Source of the DNA: Moritella yayanosii
Lineage (GTDB): Bacteria; Pseudomonadota; Gammaproteobacteria; Enterobacterales; Moritellaceae
NCBI RefSeq assembly: GCF_900465055.1
Contig: NZ_LS483250.1
Span: forward strand, 2,542,001-2,606,000
Reading direction: 5' to 3'
DNA: 64,000 nt
Shown here in pieces: positions 30,545 to 40,428 of the stretch. Position numbers and translations under genes: made by a program. The notes beneath the pieces are model-generated. The model was not told where the DNA came from and did no database searches. It was given only the letters and a program-made list of their open reading frames with translations. Within the stretch, counting starts at the first letter, position 1; each line of letters starts with the position of its first letter.

Positions 30545-32053
30545 TTAGCTATTTGCTTGTGGACGCATTGCCGGGAATAAGATAACGTCACGGATAGTAT
30601 GTGTATTCGTAAACAACATAGCTAAACGGTCGATACCAATACCTTGACCCGCTGTAGGTGGTAAGCCGTACTCTAGTGCAGTGATGTAATCAGCATCGTA
30701 GTACATTGCTTCATCATCACCCGCATCTTTAGCGTTAACTTGTGCTTTGAAACGTGCATCTTGGTCTTCAGCATCGTTAAGCTCAGAGAAACCATTCGCA
30801 ACTTCACGGCCACCGATAAAGAACTCAAAACGATCAGTGAAGAATGGGTTGTCATCGCTACGACGTGCGAGTGGCGAGATGTCTGCTGGGTAGCCAGTAA
30901 TGAATGTTGGCTGAATCAGTTGTGATTCAGCTGTTTCACCAAAGATCTCTTCCAGTAATTGACCACAAGTCCAGAATTTCTCTATCTTCATGTTCAGTGA
31001 TTTAGCAATAGAAACCATTAACTCACGATCTTGAACACCTTCATTAGTCAGTGCTTGGATCACTGCGTGCTCTGAGTTGTAATGTTTGATTGCGTCTAAC
31101 ATGCTCATGCGCGTATATTTGCCGCCGAACTCAACCATGTGGTCGCCGTAAGGCATAGCTGTCGCGCCTAATACCTCAACCGCTACCGTACTTAACATTT
31201 CTTCAGTGAAATCCATCAGATCGTTATAGTCGGCATAAGCTTGATAGAATTCCATCATGGTGAATTCGGGATTATGACGCGGTGATAGACCTTCGTTACG
31301 GAAGTTACGATTAATTTCAAATACCCGATCAAAACCACCAACCACTAAACGCTTAAGGTATAATTCAGGTGCTACACGCAGATACATAGCTTGATCAAGC
31401 GCGTTATGATGGGTGATAAATGGACGCGCAGTCGCACCACCCGGGATCACGTGCATCATTGGTGTTTCAACTTCCATGAAACCTTTCGATACCATAAAGT
31501 TACGGATGGCTGTTACTAACTTAGAACGGATAATGAAGGCATTACGCGATTTTTCATTTACGATCAGATCAACATAACGTTGACGGTAACGCATTTCTTG
31601 GTCAATTAACCCGTGGAATTTTTCTGGTAATGGACGCAAAGCTTTAGTTAATAACTTATATTCCGTCATTTCAACGTAAAGATCGCCTTTACCTGATTTG
31701 TTTAGTGCGCCAGTAATACCGACTATATCACCAATATCTAGCCCACCAAGCTCTGCTTTTTGGGCTTTTTGCACGTCTTTAGCAGCATAGGCTTGAATAC
31801 GGCCTGCGCTATCTTGGATAGCAAGGAAAGGACCACGTTTCGCCATGATACGGCCCGCGATGCTTACTATGTGTTGCATTTCAACTAATTCTTCTTTGCT
31901 TTTATCGCCAAATTCAGCCTGTAAATCTGCCGACTTATGTTTTACGCGGAAGTCATTAGGGTGGCCATTTGCTTTACAGTTGGTGCGGATATGATCTAAT
32001 TTCGCGCGACGTTCTGCAATCAGTTTGTTTTCATCTTGTAACTGTTCAGTCAT
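30545..32053 (-). CDS. lysS: Lysyl-tRNA synthetase (class II)
   Basis: Charges tRNA-Lys. 502 residues: N-terminal OB-fold anticodon-binding domain ([18 protein letters not shown]), class II motif 1 ([16 protein letters not shown]), motif 2 ([20 protein letters not shown]) in part, and motif 3 ([18 protein letters not shown]). Follows prfB by 16 bp, the usual prfB-lysS pair. Confidence 0.98.
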   Translation of the reverse strand: MTEQLQDENKLIAERRAKLDHIRTNCKANGHPNDFRVKHKSADLQAEFGDKSKEELVEMQHIVSIAGRIMAKRGPFLAIQDSAGRIQAYAAKDVQKAQKAELGGLDIGDIVGITGALNKSGKGDLYVEMTEYKLLTKALRPLPEKFHGLIDQEMRYRQRYVDLIVNEKSRNAFIIRSKLVTAIRNFMVSKGFMEVETPMMHVIPGGATARPFITHHNALDQAMYLRVAPELYLKRLVVGGFDRVFEINRNFRNEGLSPRHNPEFTMMEFYQAYADYNDLMDFTEEMLSTVAVEVLGATAMPYGDHMVEFGGKYTRMSMLDAIKHYNSEHAVIQALTNEGVQDRELMVSIAKSLNMKIEKFWTCGQLLEEIFGETAESQLIQPTFITGYPADISPLARRSDDNPFFTDRFEFFIGGREVANGFSELNDAEDQDARFKAQVNAKDAGDDEAMYYDADYITALEYGLPPTAGQGIGIDRLAMLFTNTHTIRDVILFPAMRPQANS

Positions 32054-32069
32054 TGTTTAACCCTATTTT

Positions 32070-33168
32070 TTACAGGCCTGATTTCAGGCTGGCTTCAATA
32101 AATTTGTCTAAATCACCGTCTAAAACGGCTTGTGTATTGCGTGTTTCAACACCAGTACGTAAATCTTTTATGCGTGAGTCATCCAGTACGTATGAACGGA
32201 TCTGACTGCCCCAACCGATATCTGATTTCGCATCTTCGGCGATTTGTTTTTCCGCGTTTTGCTTTTGCATTTCATGATCAAACAATTTTGCCCGCATTTG
32301 TTTCATCGCCGCATCTTTATTCTTATGTTGCGAGCGATCACTTTGGCATTGTACAACAAGATTCGTGGGTAAGTGAGTAATACGTACGGCAGATTCCGTG
32401 GTATTTACGTGCTGACCACCCGCGCCCGAAGCACGGTAAACGTCAATACGTAAATCAGATGGATTCAAATCAATCTCGATGCTGTCATCAATTTCTGGAT
32501 ATACAAATATCGATGCAAACGAAGTATGACGACGGCCACTTGAATCAAACGGTGATTTACGCACTAAACGGTGCACACCGGTTTCGGTACGTAACCAACC
32601 ATAAGCATATTCACCACCCAAACGGATAGTCGCGCCTTTGATCCCGGCTACATCGCCAGATGATACTTCGATCAGCTCAACTTTAAATTTGTGTGCCTCA
32701 CCCCATCGTAAGAACATACGTAATAGCATGTTTGCCCAATCTTGTGCTTCGGTACCACCAGAGCCAGATTGGATATCAAGATAGCAATCATTTGCATCAT
32801 GTTTACCAGAAAACATACGACGAAACTCAAGTTTAGCCAGTTGTGCTTCTAAATCGATAATTTCATGTTGTGCTTCAGCAAATGTTTCTTCGTCTTCAGC
32901 TTCAACTGCCAGTTCAACCAAGCCTTCAACGTCATCACAACCCGTGCCGAGATCATCAATCGTTTTGACGATCAATTCTAACGACGCGCGTTCTTTACCT
33001 AATTCTTGGGCGTATTTAGGATTATTCCATACTTCCGATGACTCTAATTCCGCAGTTACCTCTTCTAGACGCTCTTTACTTGCATCGTAGTCAAAGGTAC
33101 CCCCGAAGCAGCTCAGCGCGTTCGCCTAGCTCCTTTAATTTATTCAGTACTGGATTTACTTCAAACAT
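32070..33168 (-). CDS. prfB: Peptide chain release factor 2 (programmed +1 frameshift)
   Basis: Recognises UGA and UAA stop codons. The ATG at 33168 begins 25 codons ([20 protein letters not shown]) that end at an in-frame TGA (33093-33091); a +1 shift at CTT TGA C continues in the frame ending at 32070. Total 365 residues, as in E. coli. The stop-codon-recognition tripeptide SPF ([10 protein letters not shown]) and the GGQ loop ([15 protein letters not shown]) are intact. Starts downstream of the shift would drop conserved residues. Directly followed by lysS. Confidence 0.96.
33090..33105 (-). promoter_or_regulatory. RF2 programmed frameshift site
   Basis: On the minus strand CGGGGGTACCTTTGAC: an internal Shine-Dalgarno-like GGGGG three bases before the CTT TGA C slip site. 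UGA here is read by RF2 itself, giving autoregulation. The usual AGGGGG is CGGGGG in this copy. Confidence 0.92.
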
Positions 33169-33411
33169 GATTCTGCTCTACTTTAGTGGTACTCAACATT
33201 ATGCATGCGAATATCGATATGTTCATCAGCATTCAGCTAAGTGTATAGTGCTAACTATGGGATTTTATACAACAACAAATTTTACCGAATTCGCTCGCGG
33301 ATATACAGAGGAAGATTAAAAAAACAGCAAATTAATCGATAATATAAGAAAATAAATAGGCATACATAAAAACAGAGGAACATATAGCGCAGTAACATAG
33401 CAAAAAGCCAC

Positions 33412-33439
33412 GCTACTGGAGCATGGCTTGAAAATAATG
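33412..33439 (-). terminator. Terminator after the CBS-domain gene
   Basis: Stem AAGCCACGC / GCATGGCTT with one mismatch and a 7-base loop; on the minus strand it is followed by TTTTTG. Located 13 bp past the stop at 33452. Confidence 0.75.
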
Positions 33440-33451
33440 CAACCAACGAGG

Positions 33452-33865
33452 TTAGCTGACTTGACTACATTGATTATTATTTTCTGCCAATACTTGCAGT
33501 ATATCACCACGACGAATGATACCAACCAACTGGCGACCTTCTACAACGGGATACACACTCAGATTGTCTTTTGTCATGCGAATAGCAATATCAATAATAC
33601 TGTCTTGTGGCGATACGCTAACAACATTTTTACTCATCACATCGTTCACAATCGCGGGTTTATCACAGTGATAACTGCCACTAATAAGTGCTTGTAGGCA
33701 ATCTGATTCAGAGACGAAGCCAATCACTTCATTTGTCAAATCCACCACCGGCACCGCATTAATCTGGTGTTTAACAAACAAATCAACCACGGCGACCAGT
33801 GACGTACCACATGGAATACTCGGAACATTAATTTTCATTTTATTCATTACGCGTTGCATAGTCAT
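33452..33865 (-). CDS. CBS-domain protein
   Basis: 137 residues made of two CBS domains: the first with HQINAVPVVDLTNEVIGFVSESD, described here by HQINAVPVVD, the second with DNLSVYPVVEGRQLVGII. Such pairs bind adenosine nucleotides and regulate a partner, but nothing in the sequence tells which. It lies alone between recJ and prfB, two genes that are adjacent in E. coli. Confidence 0.88.
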   Translation of the reverse strand: MTMQRVMNKMKINVPSIPCGTSLVAVVDLFVKHQINAVPVVDLTNEVIGFVSESDCLQALISGSYHCDKPAIVNDVMSKNVVSVSPQDSIIDIAIRMTKDNLSVYPVVEGRQLVGIIRRGDILQVLAENNNQCSQVS

Positions 33866-34000
33866 GGTCTATATCCTTATCATAAGCAGGATTGCTGTCG
33901 AAGAGGTAATAACTATAACGGCAAAAAACAGATAGCTAAAGACGATTAAAACTAATACTTCAATCGTCAAAAACTATCAACCTGAGCTAATAAATAGTTA

Positions 34001-35731
34001 TTAGCGTAATGGCTGCAAATACTCAACCATAAACTGCAAGCTGCGCTTACCACGGAACTCGTTCACATCAAGTTTGTAGGCTAACTCAATCTTCTGCACG
34101 GAGGCATCAGGCCATACTTCTAAATCAACATTAAAGGCAATCGCATCCACTAACGGTCCACCCTGCTCTGGCTCTAACATCATTTTTAAATGTTTTTTAC
34201 CCACAAGACGTTGTTCACGTAATTTAAAGATGCCATCAAAGATCGGCTCAGGGAACATCTGTCCCCAGGGCGCAGCTTCTTTGATTAGTTCCGCTGTTGG
34301 TAATGACAGCTGCTCATTCGGTAATTCGCCATCACTTAATACCACGCCAGTTAGCTGCTCTTCTGTTAATAGTTCCTGCACTAAGTCGTTAAACTGTTTG
34401 GCAAACTCATCATAACAATCAAGCCGTAAAGACAAACCAGCCGCCATCGCATGACCTCCAAATTTCAAGATCATGCCCGGATTACGGGTATCGAGTAACT
34501 CCAAGACATCACGTAAGTGCAAGCCTGGTATTGAACGGGCTGAGCCTTTGATTTCCCCTTCGCCAGCATCAGCAAAAGCGATAACAGGGCGGTGGAAGCG
34601 CTCTTTAATGCGTGATGCGACTAATCCCACCACACCTTGGTGCCAATCATCTTGGAATAGACAAATACCGTAAGGTACTTGTCCGGCATCAAAATCGACA
34701 CTTTTTAGAATAGCCAAAGCTTCTTGCTGCATCGAACTTTCAATTTCTTTACGTTCTTCATTCAGGCTATCCAGTTCACCGGCAAAACGACGCGCGTTAT
34801 TGAGATCTTCACACAACAGCGTGGCAACGCCAACTGACATGTCATCGAGACGTCCTGCCGCGTTCAATCTTGGTCCTAATGCAAAACCGAGATCGCTGGC
34901 GCAAAGCTGAGCTTGATTACGATTGGCAATTTCGATCAAGGCTTTAATGCCGGGGCGACATTTATCGGCGCGGATACGCTGTAGACCTTGATGGACTAAA
35001 ATACGGTTATTCGCATCTAACGGCACCACATCAGCAACCGTACCCAGTGCCACAATATCCAGTAGACAAGCTAAGTTTGGCTCGGTTAAACCTTGCTTGG
35101 CAAACCAATCTTGTTCACGCAGTGCGCTGCGCAATGCCAACATGACGTAGAAGGCCACACCAACGCCAGCAAGATTTTTACTTGGAAATGTACAGCCGTG
35201 TTGGTTGGGATTAACAATCGCATCTGCATCCGGTATTTCGTTGCCCGGCAAATGGTGATCGGTCACAAGCACTTTAATGCCTAACGCTTTCGCGGCAGCA
35301 ACACCCGCAATACTGGAAATACCGTTATCCACCGTCATGATCAGTTGCGCGCCATTTTCGGCAGCCAGATCCACAATTTCAGGGCTTAAACCATAGCCAA
35401 ACTCAAAGCGATTAGGGACTAAAAAATCAATATTACGATAACCAAGCATTTTCAAAGCCAGCATCGACAATGCAGTACTCGTGGCGCCATCTGCATCAAA
35501 ATCACCAATAATGATGATACGCTGATTTTGCATTAACGCGCTGACTAATAACTCACACGCGGCTGTCATGCCTTTTAACTGATTGGGACGTAATAAATGT
35601 TTAACCCCGTTCTCTAATTCTTGATCCGACGTCACACCACGATTGGCATAGATTTGACGTAATAATGCAGGTACAGCTGCTGATATACCGTCACAATCGA
35701 CGTTATCGCGACGTTTAATTTGTTTTTTCAA
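34001..35731 (-). CDS. recJ: Single-stranded-DNA exonuclease RecJ
   Basis: 5'-3' exonuclease for RecF-pathway recombination and mismatch repair. 576 residues with the DHH-family motifs IIIGDFDADGATSTAL, VTVDNG-like TVDNGISS, VTDHHLPG, and the DHHA1 region with KFGGHAMAAGLSL. The start is TTG at 35731, overlapping the dsbC TGA; no ATG fits, and MKKQIKRRD aligns with E. coli MKQQIQLR. Part of xerD-dsbC-recJ. Confidence 0.96.
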   Translation of the reverse strand: MKKQIKRRDNVDCDGISAAVPALLRQIYANRGVTSDQELENGVKHLLRPNQLKGMTAACELLVSALMQNQRIIIIGDFDADGATSTALSMLALKMLGYRNIDFLVPNRFEFGYGLSPEIVDLAAENGAQLIMTVDNGISSIAGVAAAKALGIKVLVTDHHLPGNEIPDADAIVNPNQHGCTFPSKNLAGVGVAFYVMLALRSALREQDWFAKQGLTEPNLACLLDIVALGTVADVVPLDANNRILVHQGLQRIRADKCRPGIKALIEIANRNQAQLCASDLGFALGPRLNAAGRLDDMSVGVATLLCEDLNNARRFAGELDSLNEERKEIESSMQQEALAILKSVDFDAGQVPYGICLFQDDWHQGVVGLVASRIKERFHRPVIAFADAGEGEIKGSARSIPGLHLRDVLELLDTRNPGMILKFGGHAMAAGLSLRLDCYDEFAKQFNDLVQELLTEEQLTGVVLSDGELPNEQLSLPTAELIKEAAPWGQMFPEPIFDGIFKLREQRLVGKKHLKMMLEPEQGGPLVDAIAFNVDLEVWPDASVQKIELAYKLDVNEFRGKRSLQFMVEYLQPLR

Positions 35732-36528
35732 GATTTATCCACGCTGGTTAGAATACTAAGAAGCTGCGCAGCAGGCACATAACCCGGTTGCATTTGTCCA
35801 TTTTCAAACACAATAGCAGGCGTACCAGTCACGCCTAAACGACGACCAAGTTCATATTGTTGAGCCACGGTATTGGTGCAACTTTCAGGAACGACCTTGC
35901 CACCACGTTTGGCATTATTCATCGCTTGAGCCCGGTCTTCAGCACACCAAATTGACGCCATATCTTGGTAAGTCTTAGAGTTGAGACCACCGCGTGGAAA
36001 GGCTAAATATTTTACGCTAATACCAAGCTGATTAAGTTGCGCGACTTCGTTATGTAACTTACGACAGTAACCGCAGTTAATATCGGTAAATACCGTGATG
36101 CTGTACTGTTCATGTTCAGCTGGGTAGTTAATGGTATCATTAGCGAATGCTTGTATTGCTTGCTGGCGTACTTTACCCATGGCTTGTTCGGTTAGATCTG
36201 TGACGCCATTATCATCAACTTGATAAAGTGAACCTTGGATAAGATTAGAAACATCCGCGTTGACATAAAAGATACCTTGGTCGGTCGCAACTTCAAACAA
36301 ACCAGGGATAACACTGTCACTGACACTCGATACTTTAAAATTAAGTTTTTCAGCTAATAAGCGTGAGATATCGAGCTGCTGGGCAGATAGTGCAACGTCT
36401 GTCGCAGGCATAGTATGTGTTGTAGTCGGCACAGCCGGTGTTGCTTGTTGCGGTGCACTATTGACCCCAAATACAAAACTCCCCACCAAACCTGCAGCGA
36501 TTGCTGTAATCATTAATTTCTTTAACAT
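35728..36528 (-). CDS. dsbC: Thiol:disulfide interchange protein DsbC
   Basis: Periplasmic disulfide isomerase. 266 residues with a signal peptide (about 1-24), an N-terminal dimerisation domain and a thioredoxin domain with the CGYC active site (Cys152, Cys155) and a cis-proline loop (GVTGTPAIVFENG). The proline-rich stretch after the signal peptide (PQQATPAVPTTTHT) is longer than in E. coli DsbC. Precedes recJ, overlapping by four bases. Confidence 0.96.
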   Translation of the reverse strand: MLKKLMITAIAAGLVGSFVFGVNSAPQQATPAVPTTTHTMPATDVALSAQQLDISRLLAEKLNFKVSSVSDSVIPGLFEVATDQGIFYVNADVSNLIQGSLYQVDDNGVTDLTEQAMGKVRQQAIQAFANDTINYPAEHEQYSITVFTDINCGYCRKLHNEVAQLNQLGISVKYLAFPRGGLNSKTYQDMASIWCAEDRAQAMNNAKRGGKVVPESCTNTVAQQYELGRRLGVTGTPAIVFENGQMQPGYVPAAQLLSILTSVDKS

Positions 36529-36635
36529 ATGTTCTCCGCTCTTATCCTTAATGGATATCTATGCCCGATAAATTAACAGAATTCATTATTTATCACTAGC
36601 CCTAATCCTTGCGAATGCCGTGTCAACATTCCCAA

Positions 36636-37526
36636 TTACGCACGAGGATGGTGTTCACTATGCAACTGCTCTAATCGTGCGGTGGCCACATGGGTATAAA
36701 TTTGTGTGGTGGATAAATCACTGTGACCAAGTAACATTTGTACGACACGAAGATCGGCGCCATAGTTCAATAAATGGGTGGCAAACGCATGACGCAAAGT
36801 GTGTGGAGACAAATGCGTTGTGATCCCTGCGACTTGTGAATAATGCTTAAGACGATGCCAAAAAGTTTGCCGAGTCATAAAGTTGCCACGTCGGGAAGGA
36901 AACACCACATCAGACGTTAACCCTTTTAATAACGTCGCGCGACCTTCGGCAATAAAGCGCTCAGTCCAATACACAGCTTCTTCTCCCATAGGTACTAAGC
37001 GTTCCTTACCGCCCTTGCCGGTCACACGCACTAACCCTTGGCGTAAGCTCACAGATTCCATACTCAAGCCAACTAATTCTGATACCCGTAATCCTGTGGC
37101 ATATAACACCTCCATCATGGCCTTATCACGTAATTGGATCGGATCGTCTAATTTTGGTGCAGCTAATAATGCATTCACTTCCGCTTCAGATAAATCGTCA
37201 GGCAAACGCTGCGGTAGTTTCGGGCTAATGAGTAAGGCGGTCGGATCATCATCGCGCATCTCCTCACGATAGAGATATTGATAGAAGCGACGGATCGCAC
37301 TCAGCTGACGCGCGGTACTACTGGCTTTGTAGCCTAAATCAAAACGGCTTGCCATAAATGCTTGGATTTCAAGCCGATCAACGGTTAATAATTGCTGCTT
37401 GTGTTGCACTAACCAGTGATGATATTGGTTTAAATCATTACGATAAGAGCTCAGAGTATTGTCTGACAACCCGCGCTCGTGCCACATAACATCTAAAAAC
37501 TGTTCTATTATTTCAATTTTTTCCAA
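36636..37526 (-). CDS. xerD: Tyrosine recombinase XerD
   Basis: Resolves chromosome dimers at dif with XerC under FtsK control. 296 residues: SAM-like N-terminal domain and catalytic domain with Arg147 (ATGLRVSEL), the Lys near 172, His242-Arg245 (SPHTLRHAFA), His268 (LLGHSD) and nucleophile Tyr277 (STTQIYTHV). TTG start with AGGG seven bases upstream. Context xerD-dsbC-recJ with fldB divergent is that of E. coli, so it is the housekeeping enzyme, not a phage integrase. Confidence 0.96.
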   Translation of the reverse strand: MEKIEIIEQFLDVMWHERGLSDNTLSSYRNDLNQYHHWLVQHKQQLLTVDRLEIQAFMASRFDLGYKASSTARQLSAIRRFYQYLYREEMRDDDPTALLISPKLPQRLPDDLSEAEVNALLAAPKLDDPIQLRDKAMMEVLYATGLRVSELVGLSMESVSLRQGLVRVTGKGGKERLVPMGEEAVYWTERFIAEGRATLLKGLTSDVVFPSRRGNFMTRQTFWHRLKHYSQVAGITTHLSPHTLRHAFATHLLNYGADLRVVQMLLGHSDLSTTQIYTHVATARLEQLHSEHHPRA

Positions 37527-37720
37527 GCCAATGCCCTATGCTTTTATTTCCATTACTATGCGAACAGTATAACAACACTGTATAAATAAACATGAATTAT
37601 AGTACAATTATCTCGTGCTACTATGCGTAACGATGAGCAACTGATCGCTCAGAGCATGATTAACACATCGTATTTATTAGCACATAGTATGATTAGCAAC
37701 ACTGTCTTTGGATGTAGATA

Positions 37721-38242
37721 ATGAAAATCGGTTTATATTACGGCTCCACTACTTTTTATACCACCATAGCTGCAGAAAAGATCCAAGCTGAAATTGGCGC
37801 AGAACTGGTCGACTTACATGACATAAAAGACTCTGGTTTTACGGATATAGAAACCTATGACGTCGTTATATTCGGTATTTCGACTTGGGATTATGGCGAA
37901 CTTCAGGAAGACTGGGGCGATCTGTGGTCTGATATTGCAGGCATTAACCTGGCAGGGAAAACCGTCGCGCTATTTGGTCTTGGTGATCAAGTTAACTACA
38001 GCGAATGGTACTTGGATGCGATGGGCATGCTATTTGACGAGTTACAAGATAAAGGCATTCACTTTATCGGCCAATGGCCAAACCAAGGTTATGAATTCGT
38101 GGCTTCAAAAGCGTTAACTGCAGATGAAAACCAGTTTTTCGGTCTCGCACTCGATGACGACAGCCAATACGATCAGACTGATGAACGTATTGCCACTTGG
38201 ACCTTACAAGTACTCGAAGAAATTGCAGCACATTATACATAA
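37721..38242 (+). CDS. fldB: Flavodoxin FldB
   Basis: Small FMN electron carrier. 173 residues with the phosphate-binding loop GLYYGSTTFYT and flavin-flanking segments ISTWDYGELQEDW and FGLGDQVNYSEWY. Divergent from xerD as in E. coli, which supports FldB over FldA. Confidence 0.93.
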   Translation: MKIGLYYGSTTFYTTIAAEKIQAEIGAELVDLHDIKDSGFTDIETYDVVIFGISTWDYGELQEDWGDLWSDIAGINLAGKTVALFGLGDQVNYSEWYLDAMGMLFDELQDKGIHFIGQWPNQGYEFVASKALTADENQFFGLALDDDSQYDQTDERIATWTLQVLEEIAAHYT

Positions 38243-38272
38243 TGACTTATGTATAATGACGACAAGTTAATA

Positions 38273-38314
38273 CCATAAAAAAAGGCCGCTGCTATCTAAG
38301 ATAGTAACGGCCTT
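38273..38314 (-). terminator. Terminator of the hflKC operon
   Basis: Stem AAGGCCG (38282-38288) / CGGCCTT (38308-38314) with an inner CTATC/GATAG stem; on the minus strand followed by a run of T (positions 38283-38277). It lies between converging fldB and hflC. Confidence 0.8.
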
Positions 38315-38339
38315 GTTGTTATTCATTGACCAGCAATGG

Positions 38340-39215
38340 TTATCTTATAGCTGGGCCCTTCATGTAATTGAAGAAATCACTATCTGGAGAGATAACTAAT
38401 ACATCAGACTTATTACTAAAGCTCTTAGAATAAGCTTCTAGACTACGTAAGAAACCATAAAACTCGACATCTTTATTATACGTATCAGCATAAATCTTCG
38501 CCGCGTCTGCATCACCTTCACCACGTTTTTGACGTGCTTGACGGTTGGCTTCAGCAAGCATTACGGTTACTTTCGCATCCACTTCTGCTTTTAAGATCTC
38601 AGCTTGTTCATAACCTTGCGAACGATGTTCTTTCGCTACAGCATGACGCTCTGCACTCATACGTTGGAAAATAGAGTTACTGACTTCCTGCGGTAGATTG
38701 ATCTGTTTAATTCGAACGTCTTCAACCAGGATACCTAGCTCAGATGAACGTGCCATACGTTTCAATGCCGTTTCCATTACTTCGCCACGTTGGCCAGAAA
38801 CGATATCTTTAATCGTACGGTTACCAATTTCATTACGTAGTCCATTGGTAATTTTACGTTGTAATAAAGACTGTGCTTGTAAGAAGTTACCGCCATTGGT
38901 GGCAAGGTAAAATTTCTCAAAGTCTACGATACGCCATTTCACGTAAGAATCGATAATTAAATCTTTCTTTTCAGAAGTAACAAAACGATCAGCGTTACCA
39001 TCCAGCGTTTGTAAGCGCGAGCTTAACACGCGAATTGAATCGATAAACGGTACTTTAAAGTTCAGACCCGGAAGATAAATTTTCGCTTCCTCACCTGTTT
39101 TAAGTACTTTACCAAACCGCACTACTAGCGCACGTTCACCTTCGTTTATCACAAAGAAAGACGAAAAACCAAGTAATAGCACAAGTACTAAAATAACTGC
39201 TTTTAATTGATTCAT
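38340..39215 (-). CDS. hflC: FtsH protease regulator HflC
   Basis: Band-7/SPFH membrane protein; with HflK it forms a cage that controls FtsH. 291 residues with an N-terminal membrane helix (about 4-22) and the SPFH domain (GERALVVRFGKVLKT). Begins 3 bp after the hflK stop. Confidence 0.96.
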   Translation of the reverse strand: MNQLKAVILVLVLLLGFSSFFVINEGERALVVRFGKVLKTGEEAKIYLPGLNFKVPFIDSIRVLSSRLQTLDGNADRFVTSEKKDLIIDSYVKWRIVDFEKFYLATNGGNFLQAQSLLQRKITNGLRNEIGNRTIKDIVSGQRGEVMETALKRMARSSELGILVEDVRIKQINLPQEVSNSIFQRMSAERHAVAKEHRSQGYEQAEILKAEVDAKVTVMLAEANRQARQKRGEGDADAAKIYADTYNKDVEFYGFLRSLEAYSKSFSNKSDVLVISPDSDFFNYMKGPAIR

Positions 39216-39218
39216 AGC

Positions 39219-40379
39219 TTAGTTTCTCCCTGTGTTAAAACGATCAGGACGAACATTACTACTATTCGTATCTGGATACTGATAACGGTTATTTGATTGC
39301 GCTGGTTGTTGCGGTGCTGGTACTGTGTTTGCCGAACGAGTCGGTTTACTCTCCACATTAGCGCTCATGATCTTATCTAATGGTAGATATAGCATGTTGC
39401 CAGTACCTTTAGTATCAACCACAATTTTCGTTGTATTTGAATAAACCGTTTCCATTGTTTCTAGGTATAAACGTTGACGCGTTACTTCCGGTGCAAGTTG
39501 GTATTGTGGCAGTAAGCTATTAAAACGTGCTACTTCACCTTGTGCTTTTAACACAATTTGCTGTTGATAAGCTTGTGCTTCTTGTTCAATACGCTTCACT
39601 CTACCACGAGCTGTCGGTTCAATTGAACGTGCATAAGCTTCGGCTTCACGGATATAACGTTGTTCATCTTCTTGTGCCGCAATCGCATCATCGAATGCAT
39701 CTTTAACTGCTTCCGGTGGGCGTGCAGACAAGAAGTTGACATCAACAAGTTCAATACCCATGTGATACTCATTAATGATAGATTCAATGTTGTCACGGGT
39801 ATTTTGACGTACAACTTCACGACCGGTTGTGATCACATCATCCATTGTCGTATGACCGATAACGAAACGTAATGCACTGTCAATCGCTTGATGTAAGCTA
39901 TCATCCGGATTCGTTACGTTAAATAGATATTCACGCGGATTAATAACGCGATATTGAATATCCATTTTTACGTCAACTACGTTTTCATCTTTAGTTAACA
40001 TCGAACCTGAAGCCGGCATAGAGCGAATGCTCCTAACGTCAACAGAGATCACACGGTCAACAAACGTCGGCAACCAAGATAAACCCGGTGCAACTGTTTG
40101 TGAATACTGACCAAAACGTAATACCACGCCACGTTCAGCTTCTTTGATCGTATAGAAACCACTGACCACCCAGATCACGGCTAGTACACCAAGCACCAGA
40201 GAGACACCAACTTTATTAAAGTTAGCACCACCAGTGAACTTACCGCCTTTACCGCCACCGAACTTGCTGGTTAGCTTCTTAAATATTTCGTCAAGATCAG
40301 GGGGTCCCTGCTCTTTACCTTTTTGTCCCCAAGGGTCGCGATCTTTATTACCGCCATTTCCGGGCTCATTCCAAGCCAT
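39219..40379 (-). CDS. hflK: FtsH protease regulator HflK
   Basis: Partner of HflC. 386 residues from ATG at 40379 (MAWNEPGNGGNKDRDPWG; GGAG nine bases upstream); the longer open frame overlaps hflX and has no support. A Gly-rich cytoplasmic head, one membrane helix (about 62-80), and an SPFH domain (ERGVVLRFGQYSQTVAPG). The last 50 residues are Gln/Asn/Pro-rich. Confidence 0.95.
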   Translation of the reverse strand: MAWNEPGNGGNKDRDPWGQKGKEQGPPDLDEIFKKLTSKFGGGKGGKFTGGANFNKVGVSLVLGVLAVIWVVSGFYTIKEAERGVVLRFGQYSQTVAPGLSWLPTFVDRVISVDVRSIRSMPASGSMLTKDENVVDVKMDIQYRVINPREYLFNVTNPDDSLHQAIDSALRFVIGHTTMDDVITTGREVVRQNTRDNIESIINEYHMGIELVDVNFLSARPPEAVKDAFDDAIAAQEDEQRYIREAEAYARSIEPTARGRVKRIEQEAQAYQQQIVLKAQGEVARFNSLLPQYQLAPEVTRQRLYLETMETVYSNTTKIVVDTKGTGNMLYLPLDKIMSANVESKPTRSANTVPAPQQPAQSNNRYQYPDTNSSNVRPDRFNTGRN

Positions 40380-40428
40380 TTGCATCTCCATTACCAGATA
40401 GTTTCGGGAAAATATTAATGATATCAGC

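Noticed and set aside
32070-33168. prfB as a frameshifted pseudogene
   Set aside because: The stop at codon 26 with CTT TGA C and an upstream GGGGG is the known programmed frameshift; the rest of the protein is intact.
33169-33451. Small open frames between prfB and the CBS gene
   Set aside because: No ribosome-binding site or recognisable domain; the region instead holds the prfB promoter area and the CBS terminator.
36636-37526. Tyrosine recombinase as a phage or integron integrase
   Set aside because: Sequence and order xerD-dsbC-recJ with fldB divergent are the housekeeping locus; no att-like or phage genes nearby.
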